A DNA stretch of 64,000 nucleotides from Fidelibacterota bacterium (GTDB lineage: Bacteria; Fidelibacterota; Marinisomatia; Marinisomatales; UBA1611), in the NCBI GenBank assembly GCA_018658715.1, contig JABHUQ010000109.1:21511-85510 (forward strand). The letters are read 5' to 3'. The position numbers and the translations under genes are program-made. The stretch's first letter is position 1; each line of letters opens with the position of its first letter. The notes below the pieces were generated by a model. It made no database searches, was not told the origin of the DNA, and worked only from the letters and a program-made list of their open reading frames with translations. Positions 1 through 9,178 of this stretch are shown piece after piece.

Positions 1-2459
1 AAGGACCTAAATCTGAAATTAAATGTGCAAAAGGAATGTATGCTCCACCAGCAACATTAAGTAGTGATATTTTAAAAAATACAATTGCCTTGAGTTGGCT
101 ATCTGTGAATGATGTTTCTGGATATCATTTATATAGGAATGATAGTTTAATTGTTGAAACAAAAGATTTATCATATTTGGAAAAAGGATTGAAATTTGAT
201 ACGAGTTACGATTATAAAATCGCATCGTATGACAAAGATGGAGATGATGGCCCTTATACAAGACTTACCCTAATGACTCACGAAGAAGTCATTGCCCCCA
301 ATTTATCGGGTAACGCTGATTTAGAATCAATTCAAATATCTTGGTCTAAACTTCCACTCAAAATTGATCATAAATATCGAATTTATAGGGATGGTGCTAT
401 GATTAAAGAATTAATAGATACATCCTATATTGATATTGTAACTCCTGGACAATTTTATTGTTATTCAATTTCATGTGTTGATACTTATGGCACAGAAGGA
501 CCCAAATCTAATGAAGAATGTTTGAAAATTATGGTGAATTATCCAGATCAATTATCAATCGTTGGTGATGTGAAACGTGTTATTTTTAAATGGGCAAAAA
601 TGATTGGTGCGGAATTATATCATATTTATCGAGTAGATAAAGATTCAGGAGAAAAAACATTCCTTACGAGTACAAAAGGGAATTATTACGAACATAAAGG
701 TCTAGAATTTGATACAGAGTATTGCTATAGTGTTTCGTCAATTGATCAAGATAATGAAGAAGGACCTCAATCACCAACCATGTGTGATGTAGTTCTTCCT
801 CCGCCACATTTATCATTAATTGATGTGACGTTTGTTGAAGAGTCCGGGAATGATTTATTAGATGGTCGTGAAAACGCTTTATTTATTGCACGAATTGTAA
901 ATGATGGTAGAAGTCCTGCAAGAGAATTAAAACCATGGTTAGAACCTTTAGGTGAATCATTAACACCATCTTTGATACTGTCAGAAGTACCTGTTTTTAA
1001 AAAACTAGATATTAATGATACATTAACTATTTCATTTCCGATTTTTGCTAAACTAAAAATTGAATCAGGAGAACGAAAATTTAATATTCGGGTGAATGAA
1101 TGGTCAGGACAAGATTTAAAACCTGAGCCAGTTAATTTTACCACTTTGGCAGTTGTCCCTCCTAATATGGTTATTGCTGATTATGCCATTGACAACGAAA
1201 TTGGGGCACACTACATCCCTAAAAATGAAATTGTTACATTAACTATTCGATTTCAAAATTTATCCATTGGTAAAACAGATACATCATTTTTAAGAATAAA
1301 TCGTGACCCATCCTTTAGTATTATTGATCATCAAGAAGCTTATGGTTTGGGGATGATTCCAGGTGGAGAATATATTGACTTTAGTTTCAATATATTCAGC
1401 CAAAAAGACGAATTTTCTATTTATTTTGATACATATGATTATTTTGGTGTTAAGAAAATAATCCCAATTCACCTTAAAACACTGACTCATTATAAAGGGG
1501 CAAAAGATTTAGCCACCTATGAAGTTCCGATGGCAACATTCGTGCAACCTGGAGAAAGGGAAGTAAAGCATACTTTATTGCAAAATATTCCATCCGCAAA
1601 AACTGATCGGGATGTTGTAGGTGTTGTATTAGGTAATCAAGCATTTTGGAGTAAAAAAATACATGGGAAATCTTCTGCTAAAGAAAATGTAAAATTAGTC
1701 AGAAAATATTTTGGAGATTTACTAGGTGTAAAAGACCATATGTTGTACCCATCTCAAAGTTGGACATTTGATGATGGAATTTCAAAAGTTGATTTATATG
1801 ATACGTTTGATCCTGACTTCGGGTATATTAGGAAAAAAATGGAATCAAGTCAAAAATATTCTCATTCTGACTCGATAGATTTAATCATTTATTTCTCAGG
1901 TGAAGGGACAACTATTGATGGAGAAAAATGTCTAATTCCATTAGATGCGGATCAATATAGAATAAGTTCATTTTATCCAGTTTCACAACTGTATGCTTCC
2001 TTAAATGAGTTGAAGAAATTGGAATATGTTGGAAATATTACTCTATTTATGGACATAGATTTTAATAATCCATCCTTTAAATCAAATAATATGTTAACAA
2101 TAGAAAATTCTGAAATTGATGAGACTCTTATTCCGGATAGTTTAATAGTTCTTTTCCCTGAGCAACAATTACCAGATGAATTGCTACCTCCAAAAGGAAT
2201 TACAGCTTTTTACGCTTCCAATATTTTTCAAAAATCCTACAATCATGTAGATGAGAATAATGGACTATTTACCTATTATCTATTGAAAGGATTAAAAGGT
2301 GAAGCAGATAATGGAGATAAAGTTGTTACAGTTGAAGAATTATATACATATATCGCAAAAAATGTCTATGATACTACAGCCATCTTGTACGGCTCTAATC
2401 ATCAGGTACCATTATTATTTGCTGGTAATCCGAATCAAGTATTATTTAGATTCCCATAA
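1..2459 (+). CDS. Secreted FN3-repeat protein with degenerate caspase-fold domain, 5' partial
   Basis: The gene enters from outside the window. The frame is open back to base 3 and reads GPKSEIKCAKG before the first Met, which matches the end of an FN3 module (compare EGPKSNEECLK further on), so the track start at 36 is not the real one. Visible order: end of one FN3-like module, three more FN3-like modules (about 1-255), a CARDB/NEW-like beta-sandwich region (about 255-480), then a caspase-like fold (about 505-800). The caspase fold is recognised by VVGVVLGNQAFW, the IIYFSGEG strand and GLFTYYLLKGLKGEADNGD. The catalytic His position reads SGEG instead of SGHG, and the Cys position reads MDIDFNN instead of DACxSG, so peptidase activity is unlikely. 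A paralogue follows 200 bp downstream. It is probably exported and acts in protein-protein contact or scaffolding (inference). Confidence 0.85.
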   Translation, partial: GPKSEIKCAKGMYAPPATLSSDILKNTIALSWLSVNDVSGYHLYRNDSLIVETKDLSYLEKGLKFDTSYDYKIASYDKDGDDGPYTRLTLMTHEEVIAPNLSGNADLESIQISWSKLPLKIDHKYRIYRDGAMIKELIDTSYIDIVTPGQFYCYSISCVDTYGTEGPKSNEECLKIMVNYPDQLSIVGDVKRVIFKWAKMIGAELYHIYRVDKDSGEKTFLTSTKGNYYEHKGLEFDTEYCYSVSSIDQDNEEGPQSPTMCDVVLPPPHLSLIDVTFVEESGNDLLDGRENALFIARIVNDGRSPARELKPWLEPLGESLTPSLILSEVPVFKKLDINDTLTISFPIFAKLKIESGERKFNIRVNEWSGQDLKPEPVNFTTLAVVPPNMVIADYAIDNEIGAHYIPKNEIVTLTIRFQNLSIGKTDTSFLRINRDPSFSIIDHQEAYGLGMIPGGEYIDFSFNIFSQKDEFSIYFDTYDYFGVKKIIPIHLKTLTHYKGAKDLATYEVPMATFVQPGEREVKHTLLQNIPSAKTDRDVVGVVLGNQAFWSKKIHGKSSAKENVKLVRKYFGDLLGVKDHMLYPSQSWTFDDGISKVDLYDTFDPDFGYIRKKMESSQKYSHSDSIDLIIYFSGEGTTIDGEKCLIPLDADQYRISSFYPVSQLYASLNELKKLEYVGNITLFMDIDFNNPSFKSNNMLTIENSEIDETLIPDSLIVLFPEQQLPDELLPPKGITAFYASNIFQKSYNHVDENNGLFTYYLLKGLKGEADNGDKVVTVEELYTYIAKNVYDTTAILYGSNHQVPLLFAGNPNQVLFRFP

Positions 2460-2549
2460 TAAAGTAAGGTCCAAAATAAATGGATACCTGATAATTATGT
2501 ATCTTAATTCTGAATCTTTTAAAGAAAATATGCGAACGAAATTTCAGGT

Positions 2550-2579
2550 ATGACAAATGTTTTATCATTGGGGTATAAT
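2550..2579 (+). promoter_or_regulatory. Possible sigma70-type promoter
   Basis: ATGACA (2550-2555) and TATAAT (2574-2579) are separated by 18 bases in the gap between the two caspase-fold genes. This would give a leader of about 75 nt before the start at 2662. The match is good but was found by eye in AT-rich DNA. Confidence 0.4.
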
Positions 2580-2661
2580 CTAACGTTTTGGACAGATGTA
2601 TCTATAAAAAAGTGTTAATATAATCCTGTTTCTTTATTTTTCAGGTTCAATTAATTTCAAC

Positions 2662-5600
2662 ATGATGGTAAAGAAACTCTTAATAACCTTTATTCTCTTT
2701 TCGGTGGCATTTGGCCAAGCAGTATCCATATCTGGGTTTGTATTAAGTGAAAAGGGTAAAGGAATAAAAAAAGCAATTGTAACATTAAAATCACTGGATG
2801 GTGATGAAGTAGTAAACACTAAGTCAGATAAAAAAGGTGCTTTTAAGTTAGAAAATATTAGTCCAGCAAAATACATTCTAACGGCAAAGCATAAAAAATC
2901 TGGCGAATTTCAAGTTCAGTTAGAACCGAATGAAAATGGTAACACTGATTTAGTCGATTTAGAATTAACCCTATCAAAAGAAGAAATAGAATTAACTATT
3001 ATTTCATTCGGGGTAATGGATGAACCGATTGCTGGTGAAATAGAAACTATTAGTCAAAATTCAATTACTTTTTCAGGCACAGTGGTAAATGAAAAAGGGA
3101 AGGGACTCAAAGAAGTAACACTTTCATTTGTTGATGAAAATGGTGATACTATTTTTGAATCTAAAACAACTAGAAAAGGAGAATTTTCTTTTCCTGATTT
3201 GGTACCAAAAATTTATACCTTGATTGCATATCACAAAGAATTGGGAACATTTAAACGGAAATTTATAGAATCCAAGAATGGATATAGCCCTATTGATGAT
3301 TTTAAAATATCTTTGCCTGATACAACGGATATTTTATGGATTTATACCTTTTTTGGAGAAGGTCCTTTATCAGAAGATCCAACACTTACTATTCCAGCAC
3401 CTAAAACAAAATCTAAAATTGGGGAAATCATCATTGAATGGGCTGAATCACCTTATGCAGATATTTATGAATTATACGAAAATGATCAATTAATCTATGA
3501 AGGTGAATCCCCTCGGTATATGACCAAAGCTATTTCGGGTGTAACGCATTGTTTCAAAGTACGTGTTAAAGGTAAAGATGGATTGTTTGGTCCATTTACA
3601 GATGAAACGTGTGGGAATAGTTCTATTTCTACTCCTATGAATTTGGCTTCTACCGATTCGCAAAATACAATTTCATTACAATGGTTACCAACTGAAGGTG
3701 CTATTTCTTACAATATTTACAGAGATGATAAATTATTATCAAATCAGTCACATAATCGTTTTAAGGATCAAAATCTGTTATATGGTACTCTATACCAATA
3801 TAGGATATCTGCGATTGATAATTTTGGGACAGAAGGATTGTTATCCCACCCTGTTCAAAGTAAAACTCGTGAATTAATTCAAGCACCAATCTTATCATCA
3901 CTTGAAAGTGCTGATGCCATTGTACTTATTTGGAATGAAGTAGAGCATTCATCCAAATATGCTATTTATAGAGATGGGATTCCTGGTATAAAAACAACTA
4001 AAACTACTTTTATAGATTCAACACAAGCTGGCAGTAGCTTTTGTTATGAAGTAACTGCTATTGATAGTTTTCAATTGGAAAGTATCGTTTCAAATCGTCA
4101 CTGCGGCAAAGTGCAGGTGAAGGCACCGAGCACTCTATCTGTTGTAGGAGATGCCAAATCAATTCATCTTTCATGGGATACAGTTGAAGGCTCAAAATCC
4201 TATCAAATATATAAAAAATGGCCTGGTGGTGATTTTGATTTACTGTCTCAATCAAAGATGACTCATTTTAGAGATCCTGAATTAGGATATGATGATTCTT
4301 TATGTTATGCTATTTCTAGTATAGATCAAGATGGAGTTGAAAGTGATTTGTCAAACCAAATGTGTGCTTCAACATTAGAACCTCCTGAATTAACTATTTT
4401 AGGATTTGAATTGGTAGAACCATCAAAAAATGGTGCTTTAGATGCACGTGAAGATGGGAAAATGAGATTTTCAATTCAAAATATTGGTGAAAGTCCCGCA
4501 CACGAAATTACATTAATCGTTTATCCTGATGCCCCAAAAATATTTGCCTTAAATATGGATACAGTTTTGGTTTTTGATACCTTGAATTCGGATGAAATAA
4601 AACATGTTGATTTGGATGTGTCTGCAAAATTAAAAATAGGAACTGCCGAAAGATCATTCTCATTATATGCGACAGAAAAAGATGGCTACCACTTAAAAGA
4701 ACCCCACCCATTCTCATTTCAAACGGTTGCTGTAGTTCCACCTAAAATTTTACTATCTGATTTTGCAATATCGAATGAATTTGGCGTCCACTACATTCCA
4801 AAAAATGAAGTGGTAACACTCACCGGTCGTATTCAAAATGTTGGTGAAGGGTTAACGGAAAACGTTAAATTGAAATTTTTAGAAAATCAGTCTTATTCTA
4901 TGACTGATTTCAATAGTGATATTCTGTTAGATGAATTAAAGCCGGGTGCTTATTCTGACTTTACCATCGAATTTTCCAGTGTGCGAGACCATTTTTCTAT
5001 TCCAATTAAATCTACTGATTACCTGGGTATTGAACGCGAGCATATGATTGAATTAGAATTGATGAAACATTATCGTGGTCCAAAAGAATTAACATCATAT
5101 CCAATCGGGACAATGGTTGTTGATCCATACCCAGAAGAAATGAGTGATGTAGATATTGAAAACCATATTCCAATTGGGAAAAGGAATTCAAATGCATTAG
5201 CCATTGTATTTGGAATAGAATCTTATGATAACCCAACACTTCCAAAAGTTCAATTTGCAAACCGTGATGTCAAATTTATGAGAGCCTATCTTCAAAATAC
5301 ATTTGGTATGGACGACTATCAGGTTATTCCTTCTAAAATATGGCATATGGAAAGCGGGCCTACATTAGACGATTTAAATGCCACGTTGGATCCACATCAA
5401 GGTGATTTGCGGCATCGTATTGTAACGAGTAATAAGTATTCGGGTGTTGAATCTTTAGATATTTACATTTATTTCAATGGACTAGGAAAACATTCAAATG
5501 GGAAACCTTTTTTATTGCCCAAAGATGCTAATCCTGACAGAGATGTATCTCAATATGGGTTAGAAGAATTTTTAAGTCATTTATCCATGGTTTCTGTATT

Positions 5601-5952
5601 AAATACGGTTCGATCAATTACTGTTATGTTAGATATAAAATGGGTGAATAAACCCGATGAATCCAGTAGCGAATGGGAATTTCCATATTTATCTGAAAAA
5701 GTAACTGTTTTAGCAAGTTCCCAGGTTAATGGAAATTCAGACTATTATACAGACATGAACCATAGTTATTTCACATATACTGCATTGAAAGGTTTAAGTG
5801 GTGCAGCAGATGATGGTGATGGGGAAATTAGTATTTCTGAATTTTCGAGCTATATACAACAATCAATGTCTAAATTAAATCCAACCCAAAAACCCCACAT
5901 TATTAGTGTAGATAATGACCGTATTATTGTTGAATATTATGGTGTCGAATAA
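2662..5952 (+). CDS. Secreted carboxypeptidase-regulatory-like / FN3 / degenerate caspase-fold protein
   Basis: 1096 residues. An N-terminal signal peptide (KKLLITFILFSVAFGQA) is followed by two carboxypeptidase-regulatory-like beta domains (about 20-75 and 134-195, with SGFVLSEKGKGIKKA and SGTVVNEKGKGLKEV). Then come four FN3-like modules (about 245-570), a NEW/CARDB-like pair of beta domains (about 575-800) and a caspase-like fold (about 845-1090). It is a longer paralogue of the preceding gene and shares its order. The catalytic His site reads IYFNGLG where active caspase-like proteins have SGHG, and the Cys site reads LDIKWVN, so it is predicted to be catalytically dead. The end (GLSGAADDGDGEISISEF) resembles the EF-hand-like tail often seen in this caspase group. 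The start is set by the signal peptide; no clear Shine-Dalgarno is seen. The role is unknown; export to the periplasm or surface is inferred. Confidence 0.88.
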   Translation: MMVKKLLITFILFSVAFGQAVSISGFVLSEKGKGIKKAIVTLKSLDGDEVVNTKSDKKGAFKLENISPAKYILTAKHKKSGEFQVQLEPNENGNTDLVDLELTLSKEEIELTIISFGVMDEPIAGEIETISQNSITFSGTVVNEKGKGLKEVTLSFVDENGDTIFESKTTRKGEFSFPDLVPKIYTLIAYHKELGTFKRKFIESKNGYSPIDDFKISLPDTTDILWIYTFFGEGPLSEDPTLTIPAPKTKSKIGEIIIEWAESPYADIYELYENDQLIYEGESPRYMTKAISGVTHCFKVRVKGKDGLFGPFTDETCGNSSISTPMNLASTDSQNTISLQWLPTEGAISYNIYRDDKLLSNQSHNRFKDQNLLYGTLYQYRISAIDNFGTEGLLSHPVQSKTRELIQAPILSSLESADAIVLIWNEVEHSSKYAIYRDGIPGIKTTKTTFIDSTQAGSSFCYEVTAIDSFQLESIVSNRHCGKVQVKAPSTLSVVGDAKSIHLSWDTVEGSKSYQIYKKWPGGDFDLLSQSKMTHFRDPELGYDDSLCYAISSIDQDGVESDLSNQMCASTLEPPELTILGFELVEPSKNGALDAREDGKMRFSIQNIGESPAHEITLIVYPDAPKIFALNMDTVLVFDTLNSDEIKHVDLDVSAKLKIGTAERSFSLYATEKDGYHLKEPHPFSFQTVAVVPPKILLSDFAISNEFGVHYIPKNEVVTLTGRIQNVGEGLTENVKLKFLENQSYSMTDFNSDILLDELKPGAYSDFTIEFSSVRDHFSIPIKSTDYLGIEREHMIELELMKHYRGPKELTSYPIGTMVVDPYPEEMSDVDIENHIPIGKRNSNALAIVFGIESYDNPTLPKVQFANRDVKFMRAYLQNTFGMDDYQVIPSKIWHMESGPTLDDLNATLDPHQGDLRHRIVTSNKYSGVESLDIYIYFNGLGKHSNGKPFLLPKDANPDRDVSQYGLEEFLSHLSMVSVLNTVRSITVMLDIKWVNKPDESSSEWEFPYLSEKVTVLASSQVNGNSDYYTDMNHSYFTYTALKGLSGAADDGDGEISISEFSSYIQQSMSKLNPTQKPHIISVDNDRIIVEYYGVE

Positions 5953-5982
5953 TAGATTAATTATTCAACGGTAACCCTTATA

Positions 5983-6501
5983 ATGAAACAAATATTATCA
6001 ACTATTATTCTCATAGGTATGGCTGTTTCAATATTTGTATGGAAAGAATTTGATCGTATCAACCAGAAAGATTATCAACTACAACAAATTGCTGAACATA
6101 AGCTCAAGGAGAAGCAAGAATTGGATCAAGTCGATGCATTACGGCAAAAGGATATAGAGAGTAAAAGTAAGCATCGTGTCCATGTCTTACATGATAGCCA
6201 TCCAGAAACAAACACCTATGCTATTATATTAGATGCAACTGGATCACGTGACCCAGACCCAGGAGATGAATTAACATATGAGTGGATTCAAACTTCAGGG
6301 AATCCTGTAGAATTAAAACCACATGTAAAGGCTCCAATTATTTCATTTGAAGGATCTCCAGGAGAATATGTTTTTGAATTGATAATTACAGATAATTATG
6401 GAGCTACAACTAGAAAAGAAAAAAGTGTAATAATAAATCCAGAACCAAATCAAAGCCCAGTTGCAGATATTAAGGTAAGAAAAGGCAAAGGGACTATTTA
6501 A
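5983..6501 (+). CDS. Membrane-anchored protein with PKD-like domain
   Basis: 172 residues. An N-terminal hydrophobic anchor (ILSTIILIGMAVSIFVW) is followed by a charged, probably helical linker (about 25-65) and a PKD-like beta domain (about 70-155). The domain is shown by LDATGSRDPDPGDELTYEWIQ and GEYVFELIITDNYGATT, the usual 'D-x-D-x-L-x-Y-x-W' and 'Y-x-x-x-L-x-V-x-D' pattern. It lies 30 bp after the caspase-fold gene and 6 bp before the ROK kinase, so it may be in their transcript. The most likely role is an extracytoplasmic binding module tethered to the inner membrane, perhaps with the caspase-fold proteins. There is no enzymatic motif. Confidence 0.75.
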   Translation: MKQILSTIILIGMAVSIFVWKEFDRINQKDYQLQQIAEHKLKEKQELDQVDALRQKDIESKSKHRVHVLHDSHPETNTYAIILDATGSRDPDPGDELTYEWIQTSGNPVELKPHVKAPIISFEGSPGEYVFELIITDNYGATTRKEKSVIINPEPNQSPVADIKVRKGKGTI

Positions 6502-6507
6502 TATATT

Positions 6508-7491
6508 ATGGAGAATTATTCTAAAGATTGTGTTGTTGGTATAGATATAGGTGGCACAAACACTAAATATGGTATCGTAAATAGAAGTGGAAAAATTCTA
6601 TTGTCTAGAAGTATCCCAACAAAAGGTCACCTACCATTTTCAGATTTTCTATCTCGGTCAACATCAGAGATAAAACAACACATTAATAATTTAGATTCAT
6701 CCTATGAATGTTTAGCAGTAGGAATGGGAGTACCAGATGGAAATTTCCTAAACGGTATGATGCATGACCCACCTAATTTTTCTTGGTCAAATGTTCCAAT
6801 TGCATCTTTATTCTCTGAATTATTTGAATGTCCAGTTGTTATAACGAATGATGCAAATGCAGCTGCCATGGGAGAAGCACGTTATGGTGTTGCGCAAAAA
6901 TATGATCATTTCATTGAAATAACATTAGGCACTGGATTAGGGAGTGGCCTCTATGTAGATGGTTCAGTTGTTTTGGGGCATTCTGGCCATGCAGGTGAGA
7001 TGGGACATATTATTGTTGAACAAGGTGGACGACAATGTGAGTGTGGACTATCTGGATGCTTAGAAATGTATGTCTCCAATAAAGGAATTATGGAAACAAT
7101 AAAAGAATGTTTAATTCGTCATCCTGAGTCATCTCTGAATGGAATTATTTTCGGAGATCTAAATGGTAAACATATCGATGATGCCTTTGATAACAGTGAT
7201 AAAGCAGCAGTTGAATGTTATCAATATACAGGTGAAATGCTGGGGAAAGGATTGGCTACAGCCGTCTCAATATTAAGTCCTGAAGCATTCATTTTCTATG
7301 GTGGCTTTAGTAATGCTGGTGAGCGTCTTTTGGCATCTACTAAAAATTCAATGAATAAACATTTAATGGATGTATTTAAAGGAACCGTAACTCTCAAGGT
7401 TTCTAATATGAAAGAAGGAACAGGAGCAATTCTAGGTGCAACCGCATTAGCTTGGGATGTGGCTGACGATAGAATTAAACTCAATTACTAA
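6508..7491 (+). CDS. ROK family sugar kinase (glucokinase-like)
   Basis: 327 residues, normal ROK length. The phosphate-binding motif GIDIGGTNTKYGIV lies at about 11-24, the sugar-binding/catalytic segment NDANAAAMGEARYG at about 112-125, and GTGLGSGLYVDG in the ATPase core. HAGEMGHI plus the ROK zinc motif CECGLSGCLE follow at about 160-190. Known members phosphorylate glucose, ManNAc or related sugars with ATP in the cytoplasm. The exact sugar cannot be read from sequence; the glucokinase branch is the most likely because no HTH domain is present. Only 6 bp separate it from the PKD-like gene, and a terminator follows. Confidence 0.9.
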   Translation: MENYSKDCVVGIDIGGTNTKYGIVNRSGKILLSRSIPTKGHLPFSDFLSRSTSEIKQHINNLDSSYECLAVGMGVPDGNFLNGMMHDPPNFSWSNVPIASLFSELFECPVVITNDANAAAMGEARYGVAQKYDHFIEITLGTGLGSGLYVDGSVVLGHSGHAGEMGHIIVEQGGRQCECGLSGCLEMYVSNKGIMETIKECLIRHPESSLNGIIFGDLNGKHIDDAFDNSDKAAVECYQYTGEMLGKGLATAVSILSPEAFIFYGGFSNAGERLLASTKNSMNKHLMDVFKGTVTLKVSNMKEGTGAILGATALAWDVADDRIKLNY

Positions 7492-7520
7492 AATTAAGTA
7501 AATAAAATCAACAAATGAAA

Positions 7521-7549
7521 AAGCCTCAATGTTTATTGGGGCTTTTTTG
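7521..7549. terminator. Bidirectional intrinsic terminator
   Basis: AAGCCTCAAT / ATTGGGGCTT form a 10-bp stem with one wobble and a GTTT loop, followed by TTTTT on the + strand. On the minus strand the T run also follows the stem, so the hairpin can end both the ROK kinase transcript and the tRNA-Met transcript running the other way. Confidence 0.8.
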
Positions 7550-7623
7550 TAGCGGCGCAGGGACTCGAACCCCGGACACCCGGATTATGATTCCGGTGCT
7601 CTAACCAGCTGAGCTACACCGCC
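7550..7623 (-). tRNA. tRNA-Met (CAT), probably elongator
   Basis: The minus strand reads GGCGGTGTAGCTCAGCTGG... with a complete cloverleaf. The acceptor pairs GGCGGTG with CGCCGCT (a G-U at 1-72), the D stem is GCTC/GAGC, the anticodon stem CCGGA/TCCGG encloses loop ATCATAA with anticodon CAT, and the T arm is CGGGG TTCGAGT CCCTG. The GGCGGTG/CGCCGCTA ends are typical of elongator tRNA-Met; an Ile2 (lysidine) tRNA is less likely. No CCA is encoded. Confidence 0.93.
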
Positions 7624-7751
7624 ATTAATTGCTAAATTGTAAAAATTCAGCGCGGAAAATTAGGGTAAGCAATGAACCAATACCAACTGAAAATATATTC
7701 TGACATTCCTGTCCGAAATAGTAAATTTAGGGGTATTTATTTAATTAATAA

Positions 7752-9101
<1,350 letters not shown>

Positions 9102-9117
9102 TTTTTTAATACGCTAA

Positions 9118-9161
9118 AATAGAAAAAGCGTTTTTGTTCAATCAAAAACGCTTTTTCTATT
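9118..9161. terminator. Bidirectional terminator between convergent genes
   Basis: A perfect 18-bp inverted repeat (AATAGAAAAAGCGTTTTT / AAAAACGCTTTTTCTATT) with an 8-nt loop. The A and T tracts sit inside the arms, so it can act in both directions. It separates gdhA from the convergent PPDK-like gene. Confidence 0.85.
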
Positions 9162-9178
9162 ATTATTATGAAGAAATA

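Noticed and set aside
2299-2553. 84-aa plus-strand ORF
   Set aside because: Frame-shifted shadow of the first caspase-fold gene running into the gap; Ile/Tyr-rich with no signal or motif.
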